Shown one piece after another: positions 45,078 to 54,300 of a DNA stretch of 64,000 bases (positions within the stretch are counted from its first letter, which is position 1; each line of letters opens with the position of its first letter). The position numbers and the translations under genes were made by a program. The notes under the pieces were generated by a model. The model made no database searches and was not told the DNA's origin. It saw nothing but the letters and a program-made list of their open reading frames with translations. The DNA is from Methylophaga thalassica MP (lineage in GTDB: Bacteria; Pseudomonadota; Gammaproteobacteria; Nitrosococcales; Methylophagaceae), in the NCBI RefSeq assembly GCF_000214595.1, contig NZ_AFIG01000003.1, positions 62,001-126,000 on the forward strand, in the 5' to 3' direction.

Positions 45078-45386
45078 CTAATTTTGGTGCTTCTTGCTTG
45101 CGCGATATTTCTTGTTAGCCAATTCTTTTTTTCTTAGTGCCATTACCTCTGTTGGTCTTAATTTAATTTCAGGTAACAACATTTCTATGTCATTCAACCG
45201 TCCCAATGCTCTCATGACATTAATGAAGTTGACCATGTCACATCCTCTACCTGACTCAAGCCTTTTTATAGTGCTGAGTGACACCCCCGCTCTATTTGAT
45301 AATGCTAATTGGGATAGATCACTTTTTAACCTGTATTCACGTACAGAGTTTCCAAGTCGTAATAGGATTAGTTGATTCATGGCCAT
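45078..45386 (-). CDS. Xre-family helix-turn-helix regulator
   Basis: The 102-residue protein has a Cro/CI-type HTH: GNSVREYRLKSDLSQLALSN, then AGVSLSTIKRLESGRG near residue 34. A basic tail (ANKKYRASKKHQN) follows. Such proteins control mobile-element genes or act as antitoxins. No HipA-like or other toxin gene is beside it. It is divergent from the recombinase gene at 45613, so a shared promoter region (45387-45612) is likely. Confidence 0.85.
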   Translation of the reverse strand: MAMNQLILLRLGNSVREYRLKSDLSQLALSNRAGVSLSTIKRLESGRGCDMVNFINVMRALGRLNDIEMLLPEIKLRPTEVMALRKKELANKKYRASKKHQN

Positions 45387-45612
45387 ACTGGTGTCATATT
45401 TGAGCTGTTACTACTATTTATAACACTTAACAGCTTATATTTGAACCTTTACAAATCATCAACCAAACACATTTACATGTGATAACTCTATATTCCAGTC
45501 CTATAAGTGGGATTGGATGCATACTAAACACTTCATTTCTGTGAATCTCATAACATTAATGCTCCAGAAACTTCGATAGTGTGAGACTAAATAATAAACC
45601 GAGCATGAAAAC

Positions 45613-46506
45613 ATGCAGGATAAAACACGACAAGAATACCTTAGTCTTGCGCATTACTTTTTCGAAGAACACATGCGAAATTACCCGACTAACCATTTAA
45701 CCAATGTCATTGAGTGTTTAGATGGACTGGCTAAATCATATCGCCCTGATTACTGGAGACGAGTTCGAAAAGGTATTCAGCTCTATTTAGCCGATCACAA
45801 ACGATTTGATGATGCATTAAAGGTTAATCAACATAAAAACCCAGTATCAACAGCTTCAAGAAAAAATACGATTGCAAAGCAGGCACGTATAAAACAAGTT
45901 TCAAATAACGAGTTAAAACAACTTTCCGCTAAGCTTAGAGTAGCTCAAGACAAAGCACTTCTTGGTGCAGTGACTCTGGCAAATTTTTTAGGTTGTAGGC
46001 CTACAGAAATGTGGTCATTAAAATTCACTGACGATGGCACTATCGTTATAGAGGGCGCCAAGAAACGTGAAACAGATGATCGAGGGCTAAACAGAGAAGT
46101 GATACTTCCAGCAGTGTTAACTGAAAGACTAAAGCTTGCTCATACTTGCTTGTTATCAGAGTTACGCACAGAAAATGAATCCCGGCACAAAGCTATGAGA
46201 CGTATCCAAGGAAGGCTGAATACGGTATGCAGACAAATATGGCCAAAACGTAAATATCAGATTTCTTTGTACACCTTCAGACATCAAATCAGTTCTAATC
46301 TCAAGTCTTCAGGTATGGACAGAGTGGAATTGGCGGCAATAATGGGGCATCGAACAACCGACTCATCTGACCGATACGGTAAACCGATAAAAGCAAATAC
46401 TGCAAATGTACTTATCCAATGTACAGAGCATTCCTCATTGCAGGTGAGACTGAAACAAAAATACTCTCCTCCTTCTAGAGGGCTTACACAATCACATAAC
46501 ATTTAA
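45613..46506 (+). CDS. Tyrosine recombinase/phage integrase-family protein (second recombinase)
   Basis: The 297-residue protein has an N-terminal helical arm/core-binding region (1-95) and a catalytic domain. Visible residues: Arg in FLGCRPTEMWSL near residue 128, Lys in GAKKRE near 155, Arg of YTFRHQISSN near 222, His of MGHRTT near 243 and Tyr of SDRYG near 255. The usual first His of the HxxR box is replaced (YTFR). The pattern is that of an active or recently active recombinase. It is not next to the att site and may act on another site in the island, possibly the palindrome array (speculation). Confidence 0.75.
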   Translation: MQDKTRQEYLSLAHYFFEEHMRNYPTNHLTNVIECLDGLAKSYRPDYWRRVRKGIQLYLADHKRFDDALKVNQHKNPVSTASRKNTIAKQARIKQVSNNELKQLSAKLRVAQDKALLGAVTLANFLGCRPTEMWSLKFTDDGTIVIEGAKKRETDDRGLNREVILPAVLTERLKLAHTCLLSELRTENESRHKAMRRIQGRLNTVCRQIWPKRKYQISLYTFRHQISSNLKSSGMDRVELAAIMGHRTTDSSDRYGKPIKANTANVLIQCTEHSSLQVRLKQKYSPPSRGLTQSHNI

Positions 46507-46720
46507 AAAAAGTCAACAACCCTTTGTTTTTAATATATTTATTGCATTATTCCTACAATATATTCATAATATAAATTGTGAGGTAGACTCACGTAACATA
46601 AAAGATCATCAAGATGCATAAAAAAATTAAAACAAGCATCGAACATAGGTTAAGTCTTGTTCATTCCATATTTCTAAATCACTTTAATCAATCCTCAGCA
46701 CAGTTATGGAGGATGAATCA

Positions 46721-47038
46721 ATGAGTGATGATTTCATTCCAAAAACACTGACCTCTGATGAAGTTGCAGAGATATTAAAGTGCAGTGTCAAAACTGTACT
46801 AGATAAAGCAGGATCTGGTGAAATACCAGGTGCTAAAGTCGGGAAAGCGTGGTGCTTCAGATTGAATGATGTTAATACATATTTAGAAGACACCATTCAA
46901 GCCCAATCTGAAGCAAGAAAAGTTCGCTACAATCTGGAAGAGACTTATGAACTCAAGCCAAGGGCTTACGCGCAGCCTAATCTAAAAAAATCGCCTTATC
47001 CAGATCTGACACCTTATCGAAAATATCTAGATCAGTAA
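46721..47038 (+). CDS. Excisionase-like helix-turn-helix protein
   Basis: The protein is about 105 residues from ATG 46721, with GGAGG nine bases upstream; the frame opens five codons earlier. Residues 7-55 match the MerR-type excisionase HTH: TLTSDEVAEILKCSVKTVLD, then GSGEIPGAKVGKAWCFRLND near residue 30. It probably directs the integrase toward excision, or regulates it. Its stop is 13 bases from the converging integrase stop, a common xis-int layout. Confidence 0.8.
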   Translation: MSDDFIPKTLTSDEVAEILKCSVKTVLDKAGSGEIPGAKVGKAWCFRLNDVNTYLEDTIQAQSEARKVRYNLEETYELKPRAYAQPNLKKSPYPDLTPYRKYLDQ

Positions 47039-47051
47039 CAACAGCGATTAT

Positions 47052-48158
47052 TCACCAAAGCCTCTCTGCGAGATTAGAGCCTCGCAGATTGGCGTATCGT
47101 TGTAACGTTTTTAAATTTCTATGACCTGTAATTTTAGCTACCTCGAGATCGGTTAGATTCGTACGTTCATAAATCCGACTCGTGGCCTCATGTCTTAAAT
47201 CATGAAACCGTAAATCCTCACATTCAGCATATTTAAAGATTTTATCCCACTGCTTGGATATATTTGCTGTTGTTTTTTTTAGTGCTTCTTTCGTATATTT
47301 TCCATCAAACCAAGGAAAAACATACTTCGATTCCGGCTTATTAAAAAAATATTCTTTAAGTATTGTCTGAAGTGGACCACTGATTGGTACTTGACGCTTA
47401 TCACCATTTTTCGTCTTGTCCAGAAAAATAGTTCTTTTGGCAAAATCTATTTGAGCAAATTCCAATGTATACATTTCTCTCATACGCATTGCCGACTCTA
47501 TGGCTAAGTAAAAAAAAGTGAGGTATGCCTCAGGATGAGTGATAACTGGCTTTTTGCGTTTGTTTACAGGTTGGTATTGACCAGATATGACAGAGATAAT
47601 CTTATCTTCTTCCCCCAGTTCTAAGCGTCGGTCCCGCTCTATATCTATACGTTTTATTCCTGCTTTCTTAATATCGTCGTCAGTATATGTAGCATAGCCA
47701 CGCTGAAGAAGCCTCAGAGGATTATTCTGAATATAATCATGCCTTATTCCCCAGTCCAGACACCTTGCTAGTGAACCTACATGCTTTTTGATTGTGCTAG
47801 GTGCGAGCTTATAGGTTTGCTTCATATCTTTTACCCAGCTCTCTGTCCATTTATAGGTTATCTTCTCAAGCTCTATATTAGCCAATCTTTTTTTATGTAT
47901 GTCTAGAAGAAGTCTATTGTCATATGTAACGTGCACAGCTTTGACGTAATTGTCGATTAACTCATGCAACTTAACAGACTCTTTTGATACGAGGAATTGT
48001 TTCGGAACAATCCCTTTTGCTAGACAAGCTTCTAAGTCTGCCACATAGGCTTCACCATCTGCCTTATCATCAAAAGTAAAATGAAGTGGTTTAGGGAGTA
48101 ATTTTTTGTTTTTGACTATAAACTGATACTTTCCATTTCGAATCCGTATTGAAGCCAT
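47052..48158 (-). CDS. int: Tyrosine integrase of the tRNA-Cys island
   Basis: The 368-residue protein has an N-terminal arm-binding region (IRIRNGKYQFIV, then KPLHFTFDDKADGEAY), a core-binding domain and a catalytic domain. Catalytic residues: Arg of AMRMREMYTLE near residue 230, Lys of DKTKNGDKRQVPIS near 250, HDLRHEATSR near 318, and GHRNLKTLQRYANL with His and Tyr near 343-352. It reads away from attR, with its start about 170 bases from the 51-bp repeat, as expected for a tRNA-specific island integrase. GAGGAAC precedes its ATG. Confidence 0.93.
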   Translation of the reverse strand: MASIRIRNGKYQFIVKNKKLLPKPLHFTFDDKADGEAYVADLEACLAKGIVPKQFLVSKESVKLHELIDNYVKAVHVTYDNRLLLDIHKKRLANIELEKITYKWTESWVKDMKQTYKLAPSTIKKHVGSLARCLDWGIRHDYIQNNPLRLLQRGYATYTDDDIKKAGIKRIDIERDRRLELGEEDKIISVISGQYQPVNKRKKPVITHPEAYLTFFYLAIESAMRMREMYTLEFAQIDFAKRTIFLDKTKNGDKRQVPISGPLQTILKEYFFNKPESKYVFPWFDGKYTKEALKKTTANISKQWDKIFKYAECEDLRFHDLRHEATSRIYERTNLTDLEVAKITGHRNLKTLQRYANLRGSNLAERLW

Positions 48159-48174
48159 ATCTTCTGTTCCTCAA

Positions 48175-48270
48175 CTGAATGTAACGGAGATACTATCCGT
48201 TGACGGATGGTTTCGCCACCTTTTTGGGGTGGCATGAATGGAAATCACGGGAAATATCATTAAAAACACA
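48175..48270. promoter_or_regulatory. Inverted repeats in the integrase-attR interval
   Basis: The integrase leader holds two small inverted repeats: ACGGA...TCCGT near 48184-48200 and CCACC...GGTGG near 48215-48232. They may be integrase, excisionase or repressor sites. The assignment is positional only. Confidence 0.35.
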
Positions 48271-48274
48271 AGAC

Positions 48275-48299
48275 GAAAAAAAAGCGCCAAAAGCGCTTT
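48275..48299 (-). terminator. Island-borne replacement terminator for tRNA-Cys
   Basis: On the minus strand AAAGCGCTTTTGGCGC followed by eight T forms a hairpin about 30 bases beyond the CCA of the intact tRNA-Cys. It nearly copies the original terminator at 12175-12197 (GCGCTT core, T run), although the surrounding sequence is unrelated. It lies inside the island and restores tRNA termination after integration. Confidence 0.75.
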
Positions 48300-48324
48300 A
48301 ATATATTGTTTTTATTATAATTTT

Positions 48325-48375
48325 AAATGGAGGCTGGGGTCGGAATCGAACCGGCGTACACGGAGTTGCAGTCCG
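48325..48375 (-). repeat. attR: 51-bp direct repeat within intact tRNA-Cys
   Basis: Identical to 12228-12278. It spans the last part of the tRNA-Cys gene (anticodon loop to CCA) plus three bases beyond. The bases beyond 48375 belong to the chromosomal 5' part of the tRNA. Confidence 0.95.
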
Positions 48376-48401
48376 CTGCATGACCACTCTGCCACCCAGC
48401 C
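48328..48401 (-). tRNA. tRNA-Cys (GCA)
   Basis: A 74-base gene read leftward, with acceptor GGCTGGG/CCCAGCC, TTCGATTC T-loop, anticodon GCA in the CTGCAAC loop and encoded CCA. Its 3' 48 bases come from the island's att repeat, so integration kept the gene functional. It is downstream of tRNA-Gly and pgsA. Confidence 0.97.
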
Positions 48402-48423
48402 ATTTTTCATTAAGTCTAAGACT

Positions 48424-48462
48424 AAAAAGCCGCGATAGTGACTTGACTGACCGCGGCTTTTT
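48424..48462 (-). terminator. Hairpin between tRNA-Gly and tRNA-Cys
   Basis: AAAAAGCCGCG and its exact complement CGCGGCTTTTT surround a 17-base loop. In the direction of the tRNAs this looks like a terminator after tRNA-Gly, or a processing hairpin if the two tRNAs are co-transcribed. Confidence 0.6.
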
Positions 48463-48469
48463 ATATTCT

Positions 48470-48545
48470 TGGAGCGGGAAACGAGATTCGAACTCGCGAC
48501 CCCAACCTTGGCAAGGTTGTGCTCTACCAGCTGAGCTATTCCCGC
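48470..48545 (-). tRNA. tRNA-Gly (GCC)
   Basis: A 76-base gene read leftward, with acceptor GCGGGAA/TTCCCGC, TTCGAATC T-loop, anticodon GCC in CTTGCCAAG and encoded CCA. It starts 38 bases after pgsA, the usual gammaproteobacterial order. Confidence 0.97.
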
Positions 48546-48583
48546 TGAGGAAGTCGTGCATTATAGGCACTTCATTTTTTATG

Positions 48584-49141
48584 TCAACCCTTATTTCGCA
48601 TCATTGGCCAGGCAGCTAAAAGATAGTAGTACATTGACTGTATCGTTAACCAGGCTGCCGCGTACAAGAGAGCTACACCAATTTCAAAAACTGGTAATCC
48701 AAATAAGGGCTTATAGTAAATCAAGCAGGCAATCGCCAACATTTGGAAGGTGGTTTTCCATTTTCCCATTTGAGATACCTTAACGGCATTTCTCTGTCCT
48801 AATTCGGCCATCCATTCGCGTAATGCGGAAACAATTAATTCACGTGCGATGATTAAAGTGACGGGTATCAGGATGTACCAATCCGGACTTTTAAACAGCA
48901 CCATGATAAGTGCCATCACGACGATAAGCTTATCGGCTACTGGGTCAAGAAATGCACCGAATGCTGAGGTTTGTTCCCACTTCCTGGCTAAATAACCATC
49001 AAGCCAGTCGGTAAATGCGGCAATGACGAATATCAACGCTGCCCAGCATGATGCTGATGGCATGGGTAAAAAATAAAACAGGATCAAAACGGGAACTAAG
49101 AGAATCCGTAAACAGCTTAAAATATTTGGCAAATTCAACAT
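48584..49141 (-). CDS. pgsA: CDP-diacylglycerol-glycerol-3-phosphate 3-phosphatidyltransferase
   Basis: The 185-residue membrane protein has the CDP-alcohol phosphatidyltransferase signature DWLDGYLARKWEQTSAFGAF, ending in LDPVADK (residues about 46-74), which binds CDP-diacylglycerol and metal. It makes phosphatidylglycerol phosphate, the precursor of phosphatidylglycerol and cardiolipin. About four to five transmembrane helices are predicted. It follows uvrC and precedes the tRNA pair, a conserved arrangement. Confidence 0.96.
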   Translation of the reverse strand: MLNLPNILSCLRILLVPVLILFYFLPMPSASCWAALIFVIAAFTDWLDGYLARKWEQTSAFGAFLDPVADKLIVVMALIMVLFKSPDWYILIPVTLIIARELIVSALREWMAELGQRNAVKVSQMGKWKTTFQMLAIACLIYYKPLFGLPVFEIGVALLYAAAWLTIQSMYYYLLAAWPMMRNKG

Positions 49142-49190
49142 CTTGTGTCACTTAAAATTAAAATCATGGTTATGGTATCACTATGCAGAC

Positions 49191-51032
49191 CTAATGATCG
49201 CCATGAAAAACATCGTAGATTTTTTGGGCGAGGGATTTGCTGATACCGTCTACCTTGGATAAATCTTCCACACCGGCGCGCTGTACTTCCTGCAGGCCAC
49301 CAAATTGTTGTAACAGTTTTTGTCTGCGTTTAGGTCCTAAGCCTTCAATGTGCTCTAGTGTAGAGGTCTTACGGGCTTTAGCACGCCGCTGACGATGTCC
49401 GGTAATGGCGAAACGATGGGCCTCATCCCTGACTTGCTGAAGTAGATGTAAGGCAGGTGAATCGGCGGTCAGAGTGACTTCCCCTTCTCTACCGACAAGA
49501 AATAATGTTTCTTCACCTGGTCGGCGCTCAGGCCCTTTGGCGATACCTAATATAGGTAGGTCAGATAAATTGAGTTCTTCCAGCACTTCCTGTGCTTCTT
49601 TAATCTGGCCTTTACCACCATCAATTAATAAGAGGTCAGGTCTTTTGCCTTCGCCTTTTTGCAAACGCGTGAAACGACGGGTCAAGGCCTGATTCATGGC
49701 CGCGTAATCATCACCGCCCGTAATACCTTCAATATTAAATTTACGATAGTCAGCTTTGATGGCACCCTCAAGCCCAAAAACCACACATGAGGCGACAGTG
49801 CGTTCACCACGGGTATGACTGATATCAAAGCATTCGATACGTTTGGGTAATTCATCAAGGCTTAGCGCATCTTGCAGCATTTCGAAACGCTGCAATAAAT
49901 TGGAGCGGCTACTTAAGCGCTGTGTGAGGCTGATTTCTGCATTGGTTGAGGCCATTTGCATCCAGCGAACACCCTGACCACGTTGCGGCTTTCTTAAGCT
50001 GACTTTATGTCCAGATTCAGTTTGTAGTACTTCTTGAAGCAGGCTTTGGTCTTCTGGTTCATGGCTGAGCAAAATTTCTGTAGGAATATTTTTGCCGAGA
50101 TAATATTGCGGCACAAAGGCAGACAATAATTCCTCGGGGCTACTATCTCCAGAACCTTTAGGGAAATAACTTTTACTGCCGAGGTTGCGACCACCACGTA
50201 TAAAACAGACTTCGACCACGGCCATGCCATCTCTGACAATGGCGGCCAGCACATCAAACTCGCCCTGATCTGAACTGACATATTGGCGCTCTTGCACCCG
50301 ACGTAAGGCAATGACTTTATCTCGAATAACGGCGGCTTGTTCAAAATCGAGCCGTTGTGATGCGGCATCCATTTCAGCACTCAGATCATCCATCACCTGT
50401 TTGTTTTTGCCTTCCAGAAACATGATCGTGTGCTCGACATCTTTCTTATATTCTTCTTCACTTATCAGGCCAACGCAGGGCGCGGTACAGCGTTTTATCT
50501 GATATTGCAGGCAAGGACGGGAGCGGTTTTGATAATAACTGTCTTCACACTGTCTGACAGGGAAAAGCTTTTGCAGTAAGTTAAGGCTATCGCGTACAGC
50601 TCCGGCACTGGGATATGGTCCGAAATAACGGCCAGCTTTGCGCTTTGCACCACGGTGATAACTTAATCGAGGAAATTTATCACCTGAGATTAATAGGTAA
50701 GGGTAGCTCTTATCATCACGAAGCAAGATGTTGTAACGTGGCATCAGCTCCTTGATAAGATTATTTTCAAGAATTAAGGCTTCGTTTTCGGTGTGAGTAA
50801 CGGTGGTTTCGATGGACGCTATTTGAGCGACCATGACACGGGTCTTGGATGTTAACCCTGTTTTGCGAAAGTAACTGGAAACGCGTTTTTTAAGATTTTT
50901 GGCTTTACCGACATAAATCACCGTCCCGGTATCATCGATCATGCGATACACGCCGGGACGGCTGGTCAGATTTTTCAGGAATGAGGCTGAATCAAATTCG
51001 CTCGTTTTTGTTTGCTTAACTGCTTCAGCCAT
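49191..51032 (-). CDS. uvrC: Excinuclease ABC subunit C
   Basis: The 613-residue protein has the N-terminal GIY-YIG nuclease (PGVYRMIDDTGTVIYVGKAKN near residue 25), the Cys-rich YQIKRCTAPC region near 180, a UVR UvrB-binding motif near 210, an RNase H-like endonuclease half (ECFDISHTRGE near 398, DLLLIDGGKGQ near 468) and C-terminal helix-hairpin-helix motifs (EHIEGLGPKRRQKLLQQFGG). It makes both incisions in nucleotide excision repair. Full length and all motifs are present. It is followed by pgsA. Confidence 0.97.
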   Translation of the reverse strand: MAEAVKQTKTSEFDSASFLKNLTSRPGVYRMIDDTGTVIYVGKAKNLKKRVSSYFRKTGLTSKTRVMVAQIASIETTVTHTENEALILENNLIKELMPRYNILLRDDKSYPYLLISGDKFPRLSYHRGAKRKAGRYFGPYPSAGAVRDSLNLLQKLFPVRQCEDSYYQNRSRPCLQYQIKRCTAPCVGLISEEEYKKDVEHTIMFLEGKNKQVMDDLSAEMDAASQRLDFEQAAVIRDKVIALRRVQERQYVSSDQGEFDVLAAIVRDGMAVVEVCFIRGGRNLGSKSYFPKGSGDSSPEELLSAFVPQYYLGKNIPTEILLSHEPEDQSLLQEVLQTESGHKVSLRKPQRGQGVRWMQMASTNAEISLTQRLSSRSNLLQRFEMLQDALSLDELPKRIECFDISHTRGERTVASCVVFGLEGAIKADYRKFNIEGITGGDDYAAMNQALTRRFTRLQKGEGKRPDLLLIDGGKGQIKEAQEVLEELNLSDLPILGIAKGPERRPGEETLFLVGREGEVTLTADSPALHLLQQVRDEAHRFAITGHRQRRAKARKTSTLEHIEGLGPKRRQKLLQQFGGLQEVQRAGVEDLSKVDGISKSLAQKIYDVFHGDH

Positions 51033-51040
51033 GTTTCATT

Positions 51041-51247
51041 TCAAGTTTGGTCGTTTTGTCTGGGTGCGTACTGACGTTGATAACATTTATGCGCTTGATA
51101 AAAGCTATTTGCTGACAGGCCCAGCAAAATAAAACCACCAATCAAAGCTGGCACATCAGTATAAAAAAAGTAAAACATCGCCAAGGCTGCCAACAACTCG
51201 GCACTTCCTATTGTTTTTAACAACACGACATTTTCAATTCGCTTCAT
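51041..51247 (-). CDS. Small hypothetical membrane protein upstream of uvrC
   Basis: The 68-residue protein has two predicted transmembrane helices (about 14-30 and 33-49) and a charged Gln/Arg/Asn-rich C-terminus. GGAGAA lies upstream of the ATG. It ends 8 bases before the uvrC start, so it is probably co-transcribed. Nothing is known of its role. Confidence 0.6.
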   Translation of the reverse strand: MKRIENVVLLKTIGSAELLAALAMFYFFYTDVPALIGGFILLGLSANSFYQAHKCYQRQYAPRQNDQT

Positions 51248-51391
51248 TATTATTCTCCCGCACCTTTGCTAGTTTATTCAAGCATATAATCACTTATAAA
51301 TTATAAGGGATAATGTGCCTTATTCAGGTCTTTGTGACAAGACTTCTTCGTTTTATGTGAAAATAGACGTTTTTGTAACGAATCCAGTCTA

Positions 51392-54300
51392 GTGAATCAT
51401 ACTCAGCCTAATCTGCTCAATCCCAAGTTACCGTCATCCAATAAAGAAGTCCTGTTTGCTGGCCAACTTTATGGCAGCGCACAAGGCCTGTTATTAGCAA
51501 AAGCGGCGCAGCAGCACGACGGCCCGCTATTGGTCATCACCGATGATATGAATAGTGCACATCGGCTGGAATTAGAAGCTAAATTTTTCCTTGGTGAAGA
51601 TAAGCGGCCAGTTTTACATTTCCCCGATTGGGAAACGCTGCCTTACGATACCTTTTCTCCTCACCAGGATATCGTTTCAGAACGCTTAGAAACACTGCAT
51701 CAATTACCTGACTTCAAGCAAGGTCTGTTGATGGTGCCCATCGCGACATTAATGCAGCGTATTGCTCCACGTGCTTTCCTTGAAGGCAACACGCTGATTC
51801 TGAAGACGGGTGATCAGTTTGATATTGAAAGCTGGCGAATGAAGCTGGAGAAAGCCGGCTATCGTAACGTTTCACAAGTCATGGAGCATGGTGAGTTTAC
51901 TGTTCGTGGGGCGATTATTGATTTGTACCCAATGGGTAGCAAACTCCCCTATCGTATTGATCTGTTTGATGATGAAATCGATACCCTCAGAACATTTGAC
52001 CCGGAAACTCAGCGTTCTATAGATACCATTGATAGCATTCAGCTATTGCCTGCGCGCGAATTTCCGATGACCGAAGATGGCATTCAGTTATTCCGGCAAC
52101 AATTCCGTCGCCATTTTGAAGGTGACCCACAGCGAAGCTTTATTTACCGTGAAGTGAGTGACGGTAATGTGCCAGGCGGCATTGAGTTTTATCTGCCCTT
52201 ATTCTTTGAAGAAACCAATAGTCTGCTCGACTATCTGCCGGATAACACTTTGATTGTCAGTGTGGCTGATCCACATGTTGGTGCTGAACGCTACTGGCAG
52301 GAAATCAGTGACCGCTATCGTAATCATCGTGTGAATCCAGAACGGCCTTTGCTCGAACCTCAGCATATTTTCATTCCTGTTGAAGAGTTATTTAGTCGTT
52401 TCAAATCCTATCAACGTCTGCAACTACAAAGCTTTGAACATCAGGATAAAGCCGGTCATATCAACTATGGCTCTGGCATGCCACCACAATTAACGATGAA
52501 TGTGCGTAAGGACAAACCCTGCGAAGCCTTACAGCAATTTATCGATCAGTTTAAAGGGCGAATCTTATTTGCAGCAGAGAGTGCCGGACGCCGGGAAACA
52601 TTACTGGACATGCTGCGCCAGCACGATATCAAATGTCAGCCGGTCAGTAACTGGGATGCCTTTATTCAGAGTAATGACGCTTTAACGATTACGGTTGCGC
52701 CACTTGAACAAGGTTTATTGCTGGGTAATGAAAACCTGGCCGTTATTGCTGAAACGCAGTTGTTCGGCCAACAGGTCATGCAACGCCGTCGTCGCAGTCG
52801 TAAAAAGCGTGATACTGATGCCATTATCCGTAACCTCGCTGAACTCTCCGTCGGTGATGCTGTTGTCCATGAGGATCATGGTGTCGGTCGTTATCTCGGT
52901 CTACAAACACTCGATATCGGTGATGTGACTGCGGAATATGTCACGCTGGAATATGCCAAGGGCGATAAGCTCTATGTGCCTGTCGCGTCTCTGGATTTAA
53001 TCAGTCGATACTCTGGCGCGGCGCCTGAATTGGCTCCATTACACAAGCTGGGCACAGGCCAATGGGAAAAAGCCCGTAAACGCGCGGCTGAAAAAGCACG
53101 TGATGTGGCGGCAGAATTATTGGATATCTACGCTCGTCGGGCAGCCAATAAAAAACAACCGATGGGCATGCCGGATGAAGACTATGCGGCTTTCGCCGCG
53201 GCCTTCCCTTTTGAACCGACACCGGATCAGCAAGATGCGATTGATGCTGTTATTAAAGACATGTTGTCTGAACAGCCGATGGACAGACTGGTGTGTGGTG
53301 ACGTGGGTTTTGGTAAAACCGAAGTGGCTATGCGTGCTGCGTTTATGGCGGTGCATTCAGGTAAACAAGTGATGGTGTTGGTGCCGACCACCTTACTTGC
53401 TCAACAACATTATGAGAACTTCAAAGATCGCTTTGCTGACTGGCCAGTAAAAGTCGAAGTGTTATCGCGTTTCCAATCTAAAAAAGCGCTGGATAAAGTC
53501 AAAACAGGGATTAGTGAAGGCAACGCCGACATCATTATCGGCACACACAAATTATTGCAGCAAGATATTGATCCTAAACGTCTTGGCCTGTTTATTCTGG
53601 ATGAAGAACATCGGTTTGGTGTTACTCAAAAAGAGCAGATAAAAAAATACCGGGCACATATTGATGTACTGACACTGACGGCGACGCCTATCCCACGCAC
53701 ACTGAATATGTCGATTTCCGGTATTCGTGATTTGTCGATTATCGCTACCGCTCCAGCACGTCGATTAGCTATTAAAACCTTTGTTTTACAATGGGATGCT
53801 GAGAAAATCCGTGAGGGTATGCTGCGTGAAATCAAACGTGGCGGCCAGGTTTATTTCTTACATAACAAAGTAGAAGATATTGATCGGGTTGCCAGGGAGA
53901 TAGAAGCGATTCTGCCAGAAGCCAAAGTCGCTGTGGCGCATGGACAAATGCGTGAGCGGGAATTGGAACAAGTCATGCTCGACTTCTATCACCAGCGTTT
54001 TAATGTCTTAGTTTGTACCACCATTATTGAAACCGGTATTGATGTTCCCACTGCCAATACTATCTTTATCGATCGTGCGGATAAATTGGGGCTTGCTCAG
54101 TTGTATCAAATCCGTGGTCGCGTCGGTCGTTCTCATCATCGGGCCTATGCTTACCTCATCACGCCACCGCAAAAAGCCATGACCAAAGACGCGGTAAAAC
54201 GTCTGGAAGCCATTGAGTCTATCGAAGACTTAGGCGCGGGCTTTACCTTAGCTACACACGATATGGAAATTCGTGGCGCGGGCGAGTTATTAGGTGACGA

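Larger units (their letters stand above)
12279..48375. mobile_element. Genomic island of about 36 kb in tRNA-Cys
   Basis: The element is bounded by the 51-bp direct repeat and carries, at its right end next to the intact tRNA, a tyrosine integrase (47052-48158), an excisionase-like protein and a second recombinase. Cargo: type 1 BREX with two embedded nucleases, DarT1/NADAR, phosphatase-rich genes, Y-family polymerase, csrA and many unknown genes. No complete conjugation or phage structural genes are visible. One short gene at 39780 resembles the end of a conjugation membrane protein, so the element is probably a decayed or mobilisable integrative element. Confidence 0.92.

Noticed and set aside
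48325-48375. Duplicate complete tRNA-Cys at 12228
   Set aside because: Only the 3' 51 bases are repeated; the 5' half of the tRNA is absent at 12279 onward.
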